Shown here in pieces: positions 46,813 to 58,336 of a DNA stretch of 64,000 nucleotides. Position 1 is the first letter of the stretch; each line of letters begins with the position of its first letter. The position numbers and the translations under genes were made by a program. A model generated the notes under the pieces. It searched no databases and was not told where the DNA came from. It worked only from the letters and a program-made list of their open reading frames with translations. This DNA is from Cryptomeria japonica. Taxonomy: Eukaryota > Streptophyta > Pinopsida > Cupressales > Cupressaceae. The stretch lies in the NCBI RefSeq assembly GCF_030272615.1, contig NC_081413.1:332484302-332548301 (forward strand), written 5' to 3'.

Positions 46813-47771
46813 ACTATACTTTGATATATTTTTTCCAAGCATCCATAGCTTTTTCAAAAGCACCTATTTTAGGATTTTACCATTAGTAGCAAGGTAGTGA
46901 ACTGTTCGATAAAATGCTTAGCACAAACATGTATTTAGTTGTATGTATATTTTTCTAATCAGTAAATAAGTTACTTTTACCTACCCCTAATTGTGTATTG
47001 TGTAGTGTGATGAAATGATTGATTTTTTACAGTCCTAAAGAACTCTTTACCATTCATTTCAGTATTTGTATAAACTATGATGACAAGAAATAAATCTATT
47101 CATGTTGTCTACTATGTAATCTTTAGCATATGTATCATGTGACTTCTATAAATCTGATTATGATTGACCTTCATATAAGATGTAAGCTAACATATGATAA
47201 ATAAATTACATATGCATGACCTAGAACCCCTTTGGCAAGGATCCTACACAGTCTACATAAAGGCAAGGCGAGGATTGTTCTCATGGATTGACAGGTATAA
47301 GTCAATACACCCTATATAAACCCTTCATTATTTGCTTGCTTTCTCTTTACACCCATCTTGGAGTGGGTTAATAATAAGCCAAGTTTTAGCAACTATATTT
47401 TGTCAAACCTTTGATTTTTTTCTCACCTAAACCACCTTGACATCAACATGGTATAGCTCATTCGACTTTCTCGTCCCTCCTATATGCTTTAAGTGACCAG
47501 GAAGACTATTTTTTTGAGTTTTGTAAACTCCAAAATTACGAGCAAAACTTTAAGTGACTAGGAAGACTATTTTTTTGAGTTTTGTAAACTCCAAAATTAT
47601 GAGCAAAACAAACTTGCTAATTTTTTTAAACCTCCACATTAGTAGAAACTCTATTACAATTATCAGCACTTGAGGCCTAAGTTGGGCTTATTTGAATTTT
47701 AATCTCAACCTCAACTTTAGGGGTGACTTCTTCATCAACATTACCCTCAATGATAAATTTGGGGAAAAAGC
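46813..47771. other. Stretch without a recognisable gene
   Basis: This is AT-rich. A 63-bp tandem duplication around AAGTGACTAGGAAGACTATT occurs at about 47490-47610. Nothing else was seen. Confidence 0.55.
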
Positions 47772-47971
47772 ATGAGCCATTCTTATCAATCCAGGCAATG
47801 GACCTTTGACAAGCCTCCCTCAAATGTATTTGCAACATTTGCAAAAAATCAACAAGATATGGTGAACCATCTATTACAACTTCTTGTAGTCTCTCTCCAT
47901 GGAATCCTAAAATTTATTTCCTCTCACAATAACAATCAACCCTCTACCAACTATTTCTCTCATTTGATGGA

Positions 47972-48769
47972 GTGCAGGTATCAGATGTGTCTTCCTCGAG
48001 CGGGGGAAATTCAGGAAGAGAAAAGGAAATCGAGACATGTAGTAGGTCCAAAAGAGGGAGATCAACTAGAGGTCAAAAGATTAGAAAAAAATTCCATAAA
48101 CGCATAGAATTTTTTCTTGTTGAAGGGGGGTCATTTTCTTATGATGATGAGAGCATATGCAACATCGAGGTACCCTTGAGGTATAAAAATCTACAGAAAC
48201 AATGGGTACCCAAGGAACTTCCTCCAATAAACACTAATTTTTGTGTTAATGAGAGGATATATTGCATAGCACCATCGTCATTACATGGTTTGGGCCTATT
48301 TTCCATGGGTGACATAAATGTATGTTACAACAAAGTTGTTGAATTGATGGGGTATGTCGGACCTTGTTACATTTACAAAGATTGGATGCAACTGGTTCGA
48401 TATACACGAACTATGCGTAGGTATGCACTGTCAGCAAATTATATACAACTAAAAGATAATGATCAAAGTAAAAGAGTGGCTATGTACATTGACGGAAGGC
48501 CAAAAGCAATAGGGAATATTGCATGGTTTGTAAACATTACACGACCTGGGTCAACTAATAGGCAACCCAATTGCATATTCGAGGCATGCGACGGAAACCG
48601 GGTATTCGTATGTGCGATAAAATCAATAAGTGCAGGGGAGGAGCTGCTAATCAATTACAATTTGAATCACATAGATATAAACAAAGTTACTACCATGGGG
48701 ATGGTACATACTATATACCATTTAAACCAACCTCCAATTAATGACTCCAATATACCTTTTTATTATTAA
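47972..48769 (+). CDS. SET-domain protein fragment or exon
   Basis: This is 265 codons with no internal stop, the longest intact non-retroelement frame here. SET domains transfer methyl groups from S-adenosylmethionine to lysines, usually of histones. After a basic Ser-rich start come HGLGLFSMGDINV, VVELMGYVGP, MYIDGRPKAIGNIAWFVN, PNCIFEACDGNRVFVCAIKS and SAGEELLINYNLNHID, in SET order. The usual NHSC motif is replaced by NITRPGSTNRQPNC, so activity is doubtful. The frame opens with GTG in GTGCAG|GTATCAG and extends back to a stop near 47936, so this is probably an internal exon. An overlapping frame at 47772-48107 may hold an upstream exon. Exon-like blocks follow downstream. Confidence 0.65.
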   Translation: MQVSDVSSSSGGNSGREKEIETCSRSKRGRSTRGQKIRKKFHKRIEFFLVEGGSFSYDDESICNIEVPLRYKNLQKQWVPKELPPINTNFCVNERIYCIAPSSLHGLGLFSMGDINVCYNKVVELMGYVGPCYIYKDWMQLVRYTRTMRRYALSANYIQLKDNDQSKRVAMYIDGRPKAIGNIAWFVNITRPGSTNRQPNCIFEACDGNRVFVCAIKSISAGEELLINYNLNHIDINKVTTMGMVHTIYHLNQPPINDSNIPFYY

Positions 48770-48834
48770 GTTTTTTCCGTACGTCTATTGGTTTCATTTC
48801 GCTAATGTTTTTTTATTTTTAATTTTTATCACAG

Positions 48835-48912
48835 TGCGGCACTGATCGTAGGGGAGAGGATTTGACCCATAGAACACATCGGGATGCATCTCCGGGCACT
48901 TCTACCCAGTAG
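48835..48912 (+). pseudogene. Exon-like block after the SET ORF
   Basis: ATTTTTATCACAG ends at 48834 and TAG|GTAAAC follows 48912, giving a 78-bp block with acceptor and donor signals. The next acceptor, ATGTTCAG, is at 51986, so the small LTR element 48964-51911 would lie in this intron. The product is unknown. Confidence 0.4.
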
Positions 48913-48963
48913 GTAAACCTCATTATAATTGTACAAATTGGATACGAACAAAATGTTATATTA

Positions 48964-49316
48964 TGTTAGAGTTATCATGTATTAGCTAATAATTATTTAT
49001 TTAATTATTAGTTTATTATCCTCTATGCTTAAGCTAAACTTAGGCATTTAATAATATTGTAGGTATTTAATAATTATTATAATTATTAAATACATATTAT
49101 CCCTTTAGGGTTTCTTTAGGGTTGGACATCTTTAGGGTTGCTAATATCCTTTTATAAGGATTGTATTGTACTTTTTCATTTATTGATTCCCTCTTTGAAT
49201 GATAATCTTTTTCTTCAGAGCCATTATTGCTTTTTTCCTCCATTCTTCTCTTGTGACAGGTATTTTGCTTGAAGGCGTTCTTGGGATCTCTGAAGTTGTA
49301 TTTATCCACTTCTACA
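48964..49316 (+). repeat. Element 6 5' LTR
   Basis: It carries two extra segments compared with the 3' LTR (an extra TTTAGGGTTGGACATC near 49120 and about 25 bases near 49230), which explain the 40-bp length difference. Confidence 0.85.
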
Positions 49317-51598
49317 TGGTATTAGAGCCTACATCTGCTGCTGCTTGTTCCTGATTTTTCAGAAGATTTTTTGGAGGAGGGTTTCAAGCTTTTTTACAGT
49401 TTTTTTTATTTTGCATATGGGGAGATTTTTTGTTTCTAGGCACTTTGGGCTCAAACAGGCCTCACCATTGAGCCCAGAACACCCAAAAAACCCCATTTTC
49501 ATATAAAATTTGTCCAATTTGGACAATTTTGGCTCTGACAATTTTTTTATTTTTGCCCTTCTTGGGCACATTTTTCAAGTTGAAAAATTAAAAAAATAAA
49601 TATTTTGGGCAGTTTTACGGCTTACCCAAGCCAAATGCACCAAAATTTGTAAAAAAAAGAACCTTTAAAAAAAGGAGGTTTTTTTTTTTTTTAAATTTTA
49701 TTTATTTATTTATTTATTTTTAAGGGCACATTCAAAGGAGGGGTCCGATGACCTTTGCAGGGTCGTACAACCTCTACAGGTCCGTATGGCCCGCAACAAG
49801 CCATGAAACCACCCTCCGACCTCCCATGCCCCATGCATAGTGTTGAGTCTGTCGCACTCCAGTAGTCATGCACCGCTCTCTGGCGGCTGCCCTCTGGGCA
49901 TTGCCGCCTTGCTCCCCGCCACCTTTCGTCGACCACTGGACACCCACCACTTTTTGACCCGTTGTCGCCCTGCTCTTAGCCTCCCCACTCCCTGCCGCCC
50001 ATGGCCTTGCCTCCCGCTGTCCACCGCACAGGCCCACCCACCGTCAGGCACCTGCCCTCAGGTTTCTCGGCTGCCTGTCGGTCCTGCGACACCTTTTGAT
50101 ACCGCCACCGGCCTTTCGGCGACCCATTTTTTTCTCGGCAAATTTTTTCATGTGGGACTTTTTCCAGCGACTTTTTTCTATTGGGACATTTTCAAGCAAT
50201 GTTTTCGAGGAAGGGGGATTTTTAGATGGGCACCAGATTTTTTTTCTGACATATTTTTTCAGGCGATGGATTTTTTTTGGCGAAGGGATTTTTTCCGGTG
50301 GGTAGGGAATATTCAAGGAATATTCTACTGACATCAACACTGTGTAGGCAGTCTTCAGGCCCCTTCTGGGCCCATCTGGAGCACCTTCAGTCTTTTGGCC
50401 ATATCTTGGGCTCATGGAGGCATTTTTCAACAAACCTTATATTGTCGAAAAGCTCTTTCCGAGCTCTATCCAGATTTGGAGGTTTGAATTTTTTAATTTT
50501 ATTTTTTGATGGTGTTTTTTTCTATCAAAGCCATAGGTTCATTTTTGCACTCGGGGAGATATAACTTGAGCATCCGAACTCTGTTTTTCAAAAACCTTAT
50601 ATCGTTGGAAAGCTTGTTCTGTGAAATTTTCAGTCATGAGTTTTATTTCCAGATTCTTCACTAGGTACATTTTATTCAATTTTTATTTTTCAGCACTCTA
50701 GTGAATATCTTGGATGTTTTAGGTCTTGGGATCTTTTTCTTTGAGTAGGATGTCTCATCTTTGGTTGTTCTTTCTGTATTTACAATCTTATGTCTCTTCT
50801 GATTATTGTAAACTACCTTTGTAAACATTTTCTTTATGCAAACACACATCATAAAGTGTCATGGGGGTGTTGATGTTTTCCTTTGCTTGTCATCTACCTT
50901 TGTCATGTGAGTGTTCCTTCCATGACATTAGCCTCATGACGTGTGTCAAGTGAGTGTTCCTTCCATGACACTATGTACTTTCTCTACACCTTTGATGTTC
51001 CTGGTTCTTCGTCATGAAGTTCTTGTTGGTTGTCCTTTTCAGTGTACCTGTACCTTACCCTTGTCCGCATTATGGGGGTGTTTCTCCTACTGTTCTAATG
51101 CTTCCTTGGTTCATTGGATCAACTCTTCAAGCTTTGGTGTTTTATGCCATCTGTATCTTCGAGTTCAATTGTTTGCCTTTGTTTGCCATCTGATTCAAGT
51201 AGTGTTATTTGAGGGCACTAATGCAAATCACAATCTTCTCTACTTGATCATCTTCTATTTCAGTGGAGGCTCTTCAAATTGACTGTTATTCTTTGACAGC
51301 GTTTGCAGGTTCTTCATGCTTCTGTGATTCTTCTACTCTAAATTTGTTCCTATCTTTTGGAACATTCTTGTCTGGAGGCTTCTTCAGTCCTTGACTTGCT
51401 TTTTCCATCTCTTATTGGAGTAGATTTTTTTCCCACATTTTTTTTCTCTATTTCTCCGGTTTATAGAGATTTGGTTGTGATTGGGTACCTCATCAAGCCT
51501 TGTTGGTGGGACCCAAATTTGCCTTCATCATGTAGTTATTTTTTTTTCTTTATGCATTTAGTTTTTTAGCTACTTCCTAATTTCATGTTAAGGGGGGG

Positions 51599-51911
51599 TG
51601 TTAGAGTTATCATGTATTAGCTAATAATTATTTATTTAATTATTAGTCTATTATCCTCTACGCTTAACCTAAACTTAGGCATTTAATAATATTGTAGGTA
51701 TTTAATAATTATTCTAATTTTTAAATACACATTATTGCTTTAGGGTTTCTTTAGGGTTGCTAATATCCTTTTATAAGGATTATATTGTACTTTTTAATTT
51801 ATTGATTCCCTCTCTGAATGCTAATCTTTTTCTTCAGAGCCATTATTGTGACAGGTATTTTTCTTGCAGGTGTGCTTGGGATCTCTGAAGTTGTATTTCT
51901 CAACTTCTACA
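51599..51911 (+). repeat. Element 6 3' LTR
   Basis: It is preceded by TTAAGGGGGGG (polypurine tract, 51588-51598) and followed by ATTATGTTC, of which ATTA also precedes the 5' LTR. Confidence 0.85.
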
Positions 51912-51986
51912 ATTATGTTCTTTTCTTTATGGTTTTGGATTAATTTTGATAATGTTACTAATATTCTTGTACAATTGGATGTTCAG

Positions 51987-54366
51987 GGAAAGACACCTAC
52001 AGTACCTGACATTATCGATACAAAGGTGGACTCACTATTATGCAATAATGACATCGAATATTCCACAAACCCTGCTGAAATGATAAGAAAGACGCAAAAA
52101 AATAATTAATAAAGAAATCCTTAAATTGTTATTCATAGTCCCTCAAACTGATGGGGTAAAAGAGAGGGTGAAAAAATTGACTGAGAGATTACAAAACTTG
52201 CAAGTAAGTTGTCATGAAATCTTTAATTATAACATAAGTTCATTCATGGTTTATATTTTATACTCTTTTATGTCATGAACTAAAATATGTACATGTTCTT
52301 TTAACATGATTTTTTGCTTCCTCATGATGTTGTTGGCCATGATCAGGGTACTCTAGGTAGTTTAGGTGTTGTCCATGTTCCAATCCTTCCATTAATGTGT
52401 TATTTCTCATATATTTAATGTATTATTTAAGGTACTTCAGGTGTTGTCCATGTTCCTGTGCATACACATCCTCATCCGACCCCATCATCCACGCCTATAT
52501 TACCGGCTGCAATGTCAGCAACACACAACATGCAAGCATTGAGTAGTGCATCGACCTCTAGTTGCACTGAGCATAGGGTAGAGGGTGTAGTAGAACATGG
52601 ACCTGGGGATGCGGAGGCCACTAGTGGTGATATTTTAGCAACATTTCTTGGATCTTCCCGTATTACTAGTACGGGAACGTTGTCAATCATATTTGTGGTG
52701 ACCGATGATTTCATTCCCATAAAGATAGAGAAGGTTCCAAGTACTTTAAAATTATTATTACATATAGTCCAATTGTAATTTACTTATTGATCACTCTTTT
52801 TGGACTAATGATCCCATTTTTTTTTTTGCAGGCAATGATGTTTTTTTATAAAAATATAATTGAAATTACATTGGAACTCTTTGGGCCCACCATACGTACA
52901 CAATGGAATGGCCAAAATCAACAGTTAAAAGATGAACTCATAAACCGTTTAGTTGTGTTGTTCGAAAATGACACATTCAAGAAAACCAAGGTCCTTCAGA
53001 AAGCTGGCACATATCTAAAGTATGTGAGGGACCAATACAAGACACATATAGAGAAGAACAGAAAGTACGAGCGTCCCCCCATGATTCCAGAGAGGGGGTG
53101 GAAGGACTTGGTTTTGGATGGAAAGGAGAAAGCTGAAAGGAGAAAATGACAGACACCACCAGGCGCAGGAAGGTATGTGATACTATAAACAATGCAATTA
53201 TATACTCATTACTCTTTATTTTTACATAATCTAACATATTTCAAACTTTTCATAAGTTGCCCGACACATCAAAGGCAAGACTAGAAAAACACGAGCAACA
53301 CAAACTTGGATATGGTGGTTACATAAAATTTGTCACACAAATTCTAAGTATCAATAAATGAAATATCACATCGAAATAATAAATTGCAAACATTTTGTTT
53401 TAATCACACATTAGAAGTAAAATTCATGATATTATGCAAAAATGCAGGGCTCTGAATTCAATGGAGCGCCCATAGAAGATGACATGAAGATTGCCTTCCA
53501 ACAAGGCTATGGAGTTGTGGCTGAACGCTTAAGAGTCTTGAATGGGCAAACACAAGCTTCCAATGCATCCGTCACATAGGTAAATAACCTAAATGAAGAT
53601 TATTTAAAATTGAATACTTGAGCAATAATCTATTTGATATTAATTTCCACCATAAAGTGACTATATTTGTTTTAAATAAGCAAGCAATGATAACAATGCA
53701 CATGACATTAGAATGTAGCCTGTTGAGGGTGGAGCACAATGTGCACATGATGAAGGTCATGGTGTGCATCTCGGTACTGGAGGTATTCATGTGATATATA
53801 ATTTTTTTTTTTAATGTAATTATTAATACAATTAAACATATTTAATTGCAATTGGTGTAGTAATTAATGTAACCTTTTTTTTATTTTACTTTATAGCATG
53901 TAGAGTGTGATGAACGAGCTGAGCATGATTAGGCTAGATAACATCAGGAACGCAATGTGCCCCCATTAGGTAAAGAGAACCACTATTATTCTTTTAAATT
54001 AATTTAATTGCAATTGGTGTATTGATTAATGTAACTTTTTGTGTTTCAATTCTAGAGGATTTAGAGGGTGTTCAACATGTTGAGGATGAGGCTAAACGAC
54101 ATGATCAGGAAGATGATGTGGTCCCATGAGGTAAAGAGCACACCTGCAATGTTCTTTTAATTAATGAAATACTTGTAACAATAATAAAAAAACTTGTCAA
54201 TTTAACCCATTTCTTTGTTATTGCAGCAGACCCCCCTTTGCATAGGCATCCACATCGTGAATACAGGACTAGGCATACATTAAGATCACGAGCATAGGGC
54301 ACAACAACTGAAGATGGGAAAAATGATGAAGAAAATGATGCTCCACTTATTCTTTACTTAGCTTAA
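51987..54366 (+). pseudogene. Multi-exon gene remnant with Transposase_24-like exon
   Basis: Exon-like blocks with good borders are 51987-52203 (ends CAA|GTAAGT; VPQTDGVKERVKKLTERLQN after a one-base shift in an A-run), about 52410-52738 (His/Pro/Ser-rich), 52832-53172 (after TTTTTTTTTTGCAG), 53448-53580 (GCAG|GGCTCTG to TAG|GTAAAT), and short acidic blocks ending at GTAAAGAG near 53970 and 54129, then a last block 54228-54366. The 52832 exon (TQWNGQNQQLKDELINRLVV, YVRDQYKTHIEKN, RPPMIPERGWKDLVLDG) and KARLEKHEQHKLGYGGYIKF near 53280 resemble the plant Transposase_24 family. In-frame stops at about 53147, 53931 and 54297 argue for decay. It could be the end of the SET gene or a separate transposon gene. 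Confidence 0.5.
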
Positions 54367-54600
54367 AAAAATAAAATGATTGTAATCATATTATGTGTTA
54401 ATGAATGAATTTTATGTGTAAATGAATGTTCTGATTAATTAAAAAAATAGGTTTTCAGGACCCGAAACCTTTAACACAAGATATTAAGATAAGACACCAA
54501 AAAGATCAGTGCTTAAGAACTGCATACAAAAAGACTGGCAAGAAAGCCAGTGAACCGAAAGGACATCAAAACAAACAACAACAAAGAGACAAAGAAGGTG

Positions 54601-56226
54601 CTACACAGTAATTTTCTTCAACAGGTCCTCCTCCTTTATCACCAGCTCATCGTAAGTGGCCCTGACAACTTTAAGGTCTTCTAGATCCTTGTTAGGTTTT
54701 TTGTCCTTCTTTTTGCCTCTGGTACGGGTTCTGGTGCCTTGAGCTTCCCCTGTTCCTTCAGTCTCCAGGTCAATGTCTAGGATTTCCTTTTCTTCATCCA
54801 GTTTACTGATGAGAGTGTTGGTGTTGTTAGCTGAAATCTTCAGGATGCTTAGGCTCTGTTCAACAATGTTCTTCAGACACTCCTAAATTTTACCCATTTT
54901 GCTAACAGTTTCCGAGAGAGTGTGGTCATTAGTGACAGCAAGATTTTTCCTTTCCAGCAAATCCTTCTCAAATTTTTCAAACCTGGGGTTGAAAACATCT
55001 CTTATGTCTTCGGCTTTGGCAATGGTGCTTTTTAGGTCCTCTATGTAATTGGCCATGGTCTTCCCTTCCCCAGTATTGATGGTTTCCAGGATCAAGATTC
55101 CGTTATAGAGTTTTTTGTTTTCATCCACAGCTTTCTTGTAACCATTAATAAGCCACTCCATGGTTTCCTTGAAACCTTGCAAATCCTCAGAGGGAGGGTT
55201 AGAGGGGGGGTCAATTTTTCCAGGGGTTTTCTTTTCCTCTTTAGGGGTGTACTGGGTGGTAGTTGTGTCAACAACCCTAAGAGCCTCTTCCATGGTCTCT
55301 TTTTCCAGATTCTGACCAACTTCCAGGGCCCTTACCTGCTTGTGGACTTTCGGTTCCTTAACAGTCTCCTCTTTCTTCTTGTGCTTTTTCCTGGTCTAGG
55401 TGTGAGCTTTTGTCTTCTTCTTCAGTAGCCCTTGAGGGTTCTCCTCCTCAGAGTCATCTGAAACCTCCTCTTTCAAAGAAATGCTAATCAGGGGTCTACC
55501 TTAAGGCTTTTTTCCCTTAGAGGATGAAGGTCTAGTTTTGATGTATTTCCTTTTCTTCCCACTTTCATAATCTGAGACATCCATGTTGTCCTCAGTGTCA
55601 GTCGAAGGGTCACTTTCAGACTCCTCTTCCTCTGAGAAGGTAGGGTCAGATCCCTCATCCTTAGAATCCATAGAGGGATGCATTCGAGCAATTTGGTTGG
55701 CCTTAAGATGGTCAGAAATTAGGACTATAAGGCCTTAATGCATGGCTGTATCACCCAGCGGGTTCTCTTTGTAGGCCTTAAGGGATGCATTCATCGAACA
55801 AAGCAAAAAATAAGGGAAGTTAACCTTATCATTGTGCCTATAGTGATTCAGCAGAACAAAGTGATAACCATAAACTTTTGTGAACCTACCATCTAGAGTG
55901 ATATAACGCATTAAAACAAAGAGGACCTCCCGCCAGGGTTTGGCTAAAGCCCTAGGCGGGTAGTAGGTTTTGCTCAACTTTACCAGTCATTTTTTCTCTT
56001 TCTCGGTATCCGGGTATCTTTCAATAGCTTCCTTACTAAATTTCCTATCTGTGTAGAAGTTGCACCCTTCTCTTGTGAGGCCCGTAGCTTGAGCAATTAA
56101 ATCTTCATCAATTTCTACAGTTTGGTCTCCCATTTTCAGCATTCCCTTTTTCCATTTTTTACAGAAAAAATTGGTGACCATGTCGTCTCGACCGTGGAGT
56201 CTCTCCATGAATTTTGAGAAGCCACC
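54601..56226 (-). pseudogene. U2 ORF: globular head, acidic middle, coiled-coil tail
   Basis: This is a single frame of about 540 codons with five in-frame stops (near 55985, 55735, 55501, 55396 and 54883) and no frameshift. All five could come from one base change each. The front reads KGGFSKFMERLHGRDDMVTN, then FFCKKWKKG, DEDLIAQATGLTREG and RYITLDGRFTKVYGYHFVLL, like putative plant transposon proteins. The middle is Ser/Asp/Glu-rich, the rear helical with an RTRTRGKKKDKKP patch. The plausible start is ATG 56208, with coding-like sequence extending upstream. It lies in the same orientation downstream of the LINE. No named family is certain. Confidence 0.55.
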
Positions 56227-56485
56227 CTTCTATAGAATACCCCAAACTTCCTCCTATTTTCATTCTTTACATCTACTTGGTTCATATCACCTCCTATTAC
56301 CACCCATGTTGTCATTGTTCAACACCAAATTTTGAAACTTGCAGAGAAAATTAGCTGGAGAGCTTTTCGGAATGATCAAAGTTACCCAGAAAGCATGGGA
56401 ACTTATGGCATTGGTATTATAATGAATGATTATCTCATTATTATAATGACTCGAGGTACTCAATTTAGTTCTTTTCATAATTATC

Positions 56486-57094
56486 CTATCCATCAAGTAT
56501 TTTTGGAGTACTTCTATAACGATCATTGCAAATGATTTTCCTAACATCTTCGGGGAGTCCTTGTTCTCCCATCCACGTGGTAATTTCTTCTTTGTTAACT
56601 GCCACATTGGCAGCCCAGTCAGCAAAGCCATTGGCCTCCCGGTTAATGTGGGAAATGTAGCTTTTTTTAAAGGTGCTAATAAGCTCTATAGCAGAGATGA
56701 TTATGTTGTAGATCGACCGTGAAGGTTTTGAGACACCCTTAAGACAATTTATAATATTGTTTGAGTCCGCTTCAATCCATAGCTAGGGACAATTCCATTT
56801 TTTTGCTAGGAGGATACCTTGGAGAGCTGCCGTAGCTTCAACTTTATGGTTAGTTTGGGTTCCAATAGGGACAACTACCATTTCCTTGCAAATACCTTTG
56901 TCATCTCTTAGAACAGCTCCACAGCCTGAAGGACCCGGGTTACCTTTGGCAACACCATCAAAATTAACTTTGAACCAACCATGAGGGGGTGTTTGCCAAT
57001 TGGCTTCAAGCCTTTTATTATGGTTGAGGTTAGGACTGTCGGTACTCTTCATATTCCACACCCTTAAGATATTTGATTCCAAAGAGTTGTTCAA
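56486..57094 (-). pseudogene. LINE RNase H domain
   Basis: GWFKVNFDGVAKGNPGPSGC (first Asp), NHKVEATAALQGILLAKKW (Glu), stop, LWIEADSNNIINCLKG (Asp) and INREANGFADWAAN (last Asp) are all in one frame to the TAG at 56486. Catalytic residues are kept; one stop lies at about 56783. Confidence 0.88.
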
Positions 57095-57355
57095 AAAACA
57101 AGGACCCTAAATGATCCCTATATTTTCCTGAATTGCCCATTGGATTTTCTGGAACACAATGTCCTGATTGAGGGAGACATCCATGAAGATTTGATTATTT
57201 CTTTCTTTCCATAGTCCCCATAGGATATGAGGAAGAGAGAGCTGCCACAAAGATCTCAAAAAAGAGTTAGTCCATTTTATGTTCTAGGAGGAAAACAAAT
57301 CATTAATGGTTTTGGGAAACACCCAGGCAATGCTAAAACTTTTGAGAAAACTTTC

Positions 57356-57676
57356 CTAGATTGAGACTGAGAAGGGGCAGTGGATGGAAAGGTGGTCCAC
57401 AGACTCTTCTTCCTGAAGGCACAGAGCACATCTATTAGGGAAAGCAAAGCCTCTTCTTTTTAGGTTGTCAAGGTCCAAGATTTTATTATGGAGGATGGTC
57501 CAGAAGAAGATATTGATCTTGGGTGTAAGGCCTTTAATCCAGACTTTAGACCAGTAGGGATTACCTAAAGGATTGGGGGACAAAACACAATACATAGAGG
57601 AAATAGTTAGGGTACCTTTGGGATCATGTTTCCAAATTAGGGAGTCTACCTCTTTGTTCAACCATACCACAGACAA
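57356..57676 (-). pseudogene. LINE zf-RVT segment
   Basis: DSLIWKHDPKGTLTISSMY, FFWTILHNKILDLDNLKRRG and CALCLQEEESVDHLSIHCPF match the zinc-binding reverse-transcriptase-associated domain (C..C, H..C). It is in the frame of the RT. Confidence 0.85.
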
Positions 57677-58336
57677 ATGGATCTTGAGCTTAGAAAGGCT
57701 TGGATGGATGCTTTCAATATTCTACCATTTGTTACTAGCCCAATACTCAACAACTAAGGAGCCAAAAGATCTTACACAAGAGGGAGTATGGGGGGCCCAT
57801 TCATTGATTTCTATCAAAGGTTTATCAAAAAGCCAGGGATCCTCCTAGAATTTAACTTCCCTACCATTACCAACTTTCCAGATCACACTTTTGGCTATAC
57901 TTTATTTGCATTTAGAGACATAATTCCATATGTGGGAACCATTAATACTAAGATCTGAATTGATAAAAGAAGAAAGGGAGGAGGACTGAAGAGAGTACTT
58001 ACTTTGCCAAATTTTACACCATTCGATATCTAAATGAAACATTCTCCAAACTTGTTTGGACAGAAGAGCTTCATTTAGGGTTTGTATCCTCAGGCCCAGA
58101 CCTCCATGGCTCTTTGGTTTACAAACCTGGTCCTAGGCCACCAAGGATATTCTTTTCTTGTCCTCAACCCTAGACCAGAGGAATCTTCTTTGAATTTTCT
58201 TGATAGCATCAACATACTTAACTGAGATTCTGAAAAGGCTAAGAGCATATATCAGAATACTTAGCAGAGAGGCTTTAAGAAGTTGGAGCTTTCCAGCTTG
58301 ACTTAGGAGGGCTCCTTTCCAGCCAGCTTACTTTTT

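Larger units (their letters stand above)
48964..51911 (+). mobile_element. Element 6: small non-coding LTR retrotransposon
   Basis: LTRs at 48964-49316 (353 bp) and 51599-51911 (313 bp) both read TGTTAGAGTTATC...CTTCTACA. The PBS TGGTATTAGAGCC (49317) is one base off the initiator-tRNA-Met site, and a G-rich tract precedes the 3' LTR. The flanks share ATTA. The internal 2.28 kb has no gag or pol; it includes a GC-rich block (about 49740-50110) unlike its surroundings and a 40-bp local duplication near 50903 and 50943. The 163-codon frame at 49840 lacks coding character. It fits a TRIM/LARD-type non-autonomous element. Confidence 0.85.

Noticed and set aside
49840-50331. 163-codon frame in the small LTR element
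   Set aside because: It spans a GC-rich block and a T-rich block with low-complexity Phe runs; no domain and no start context.
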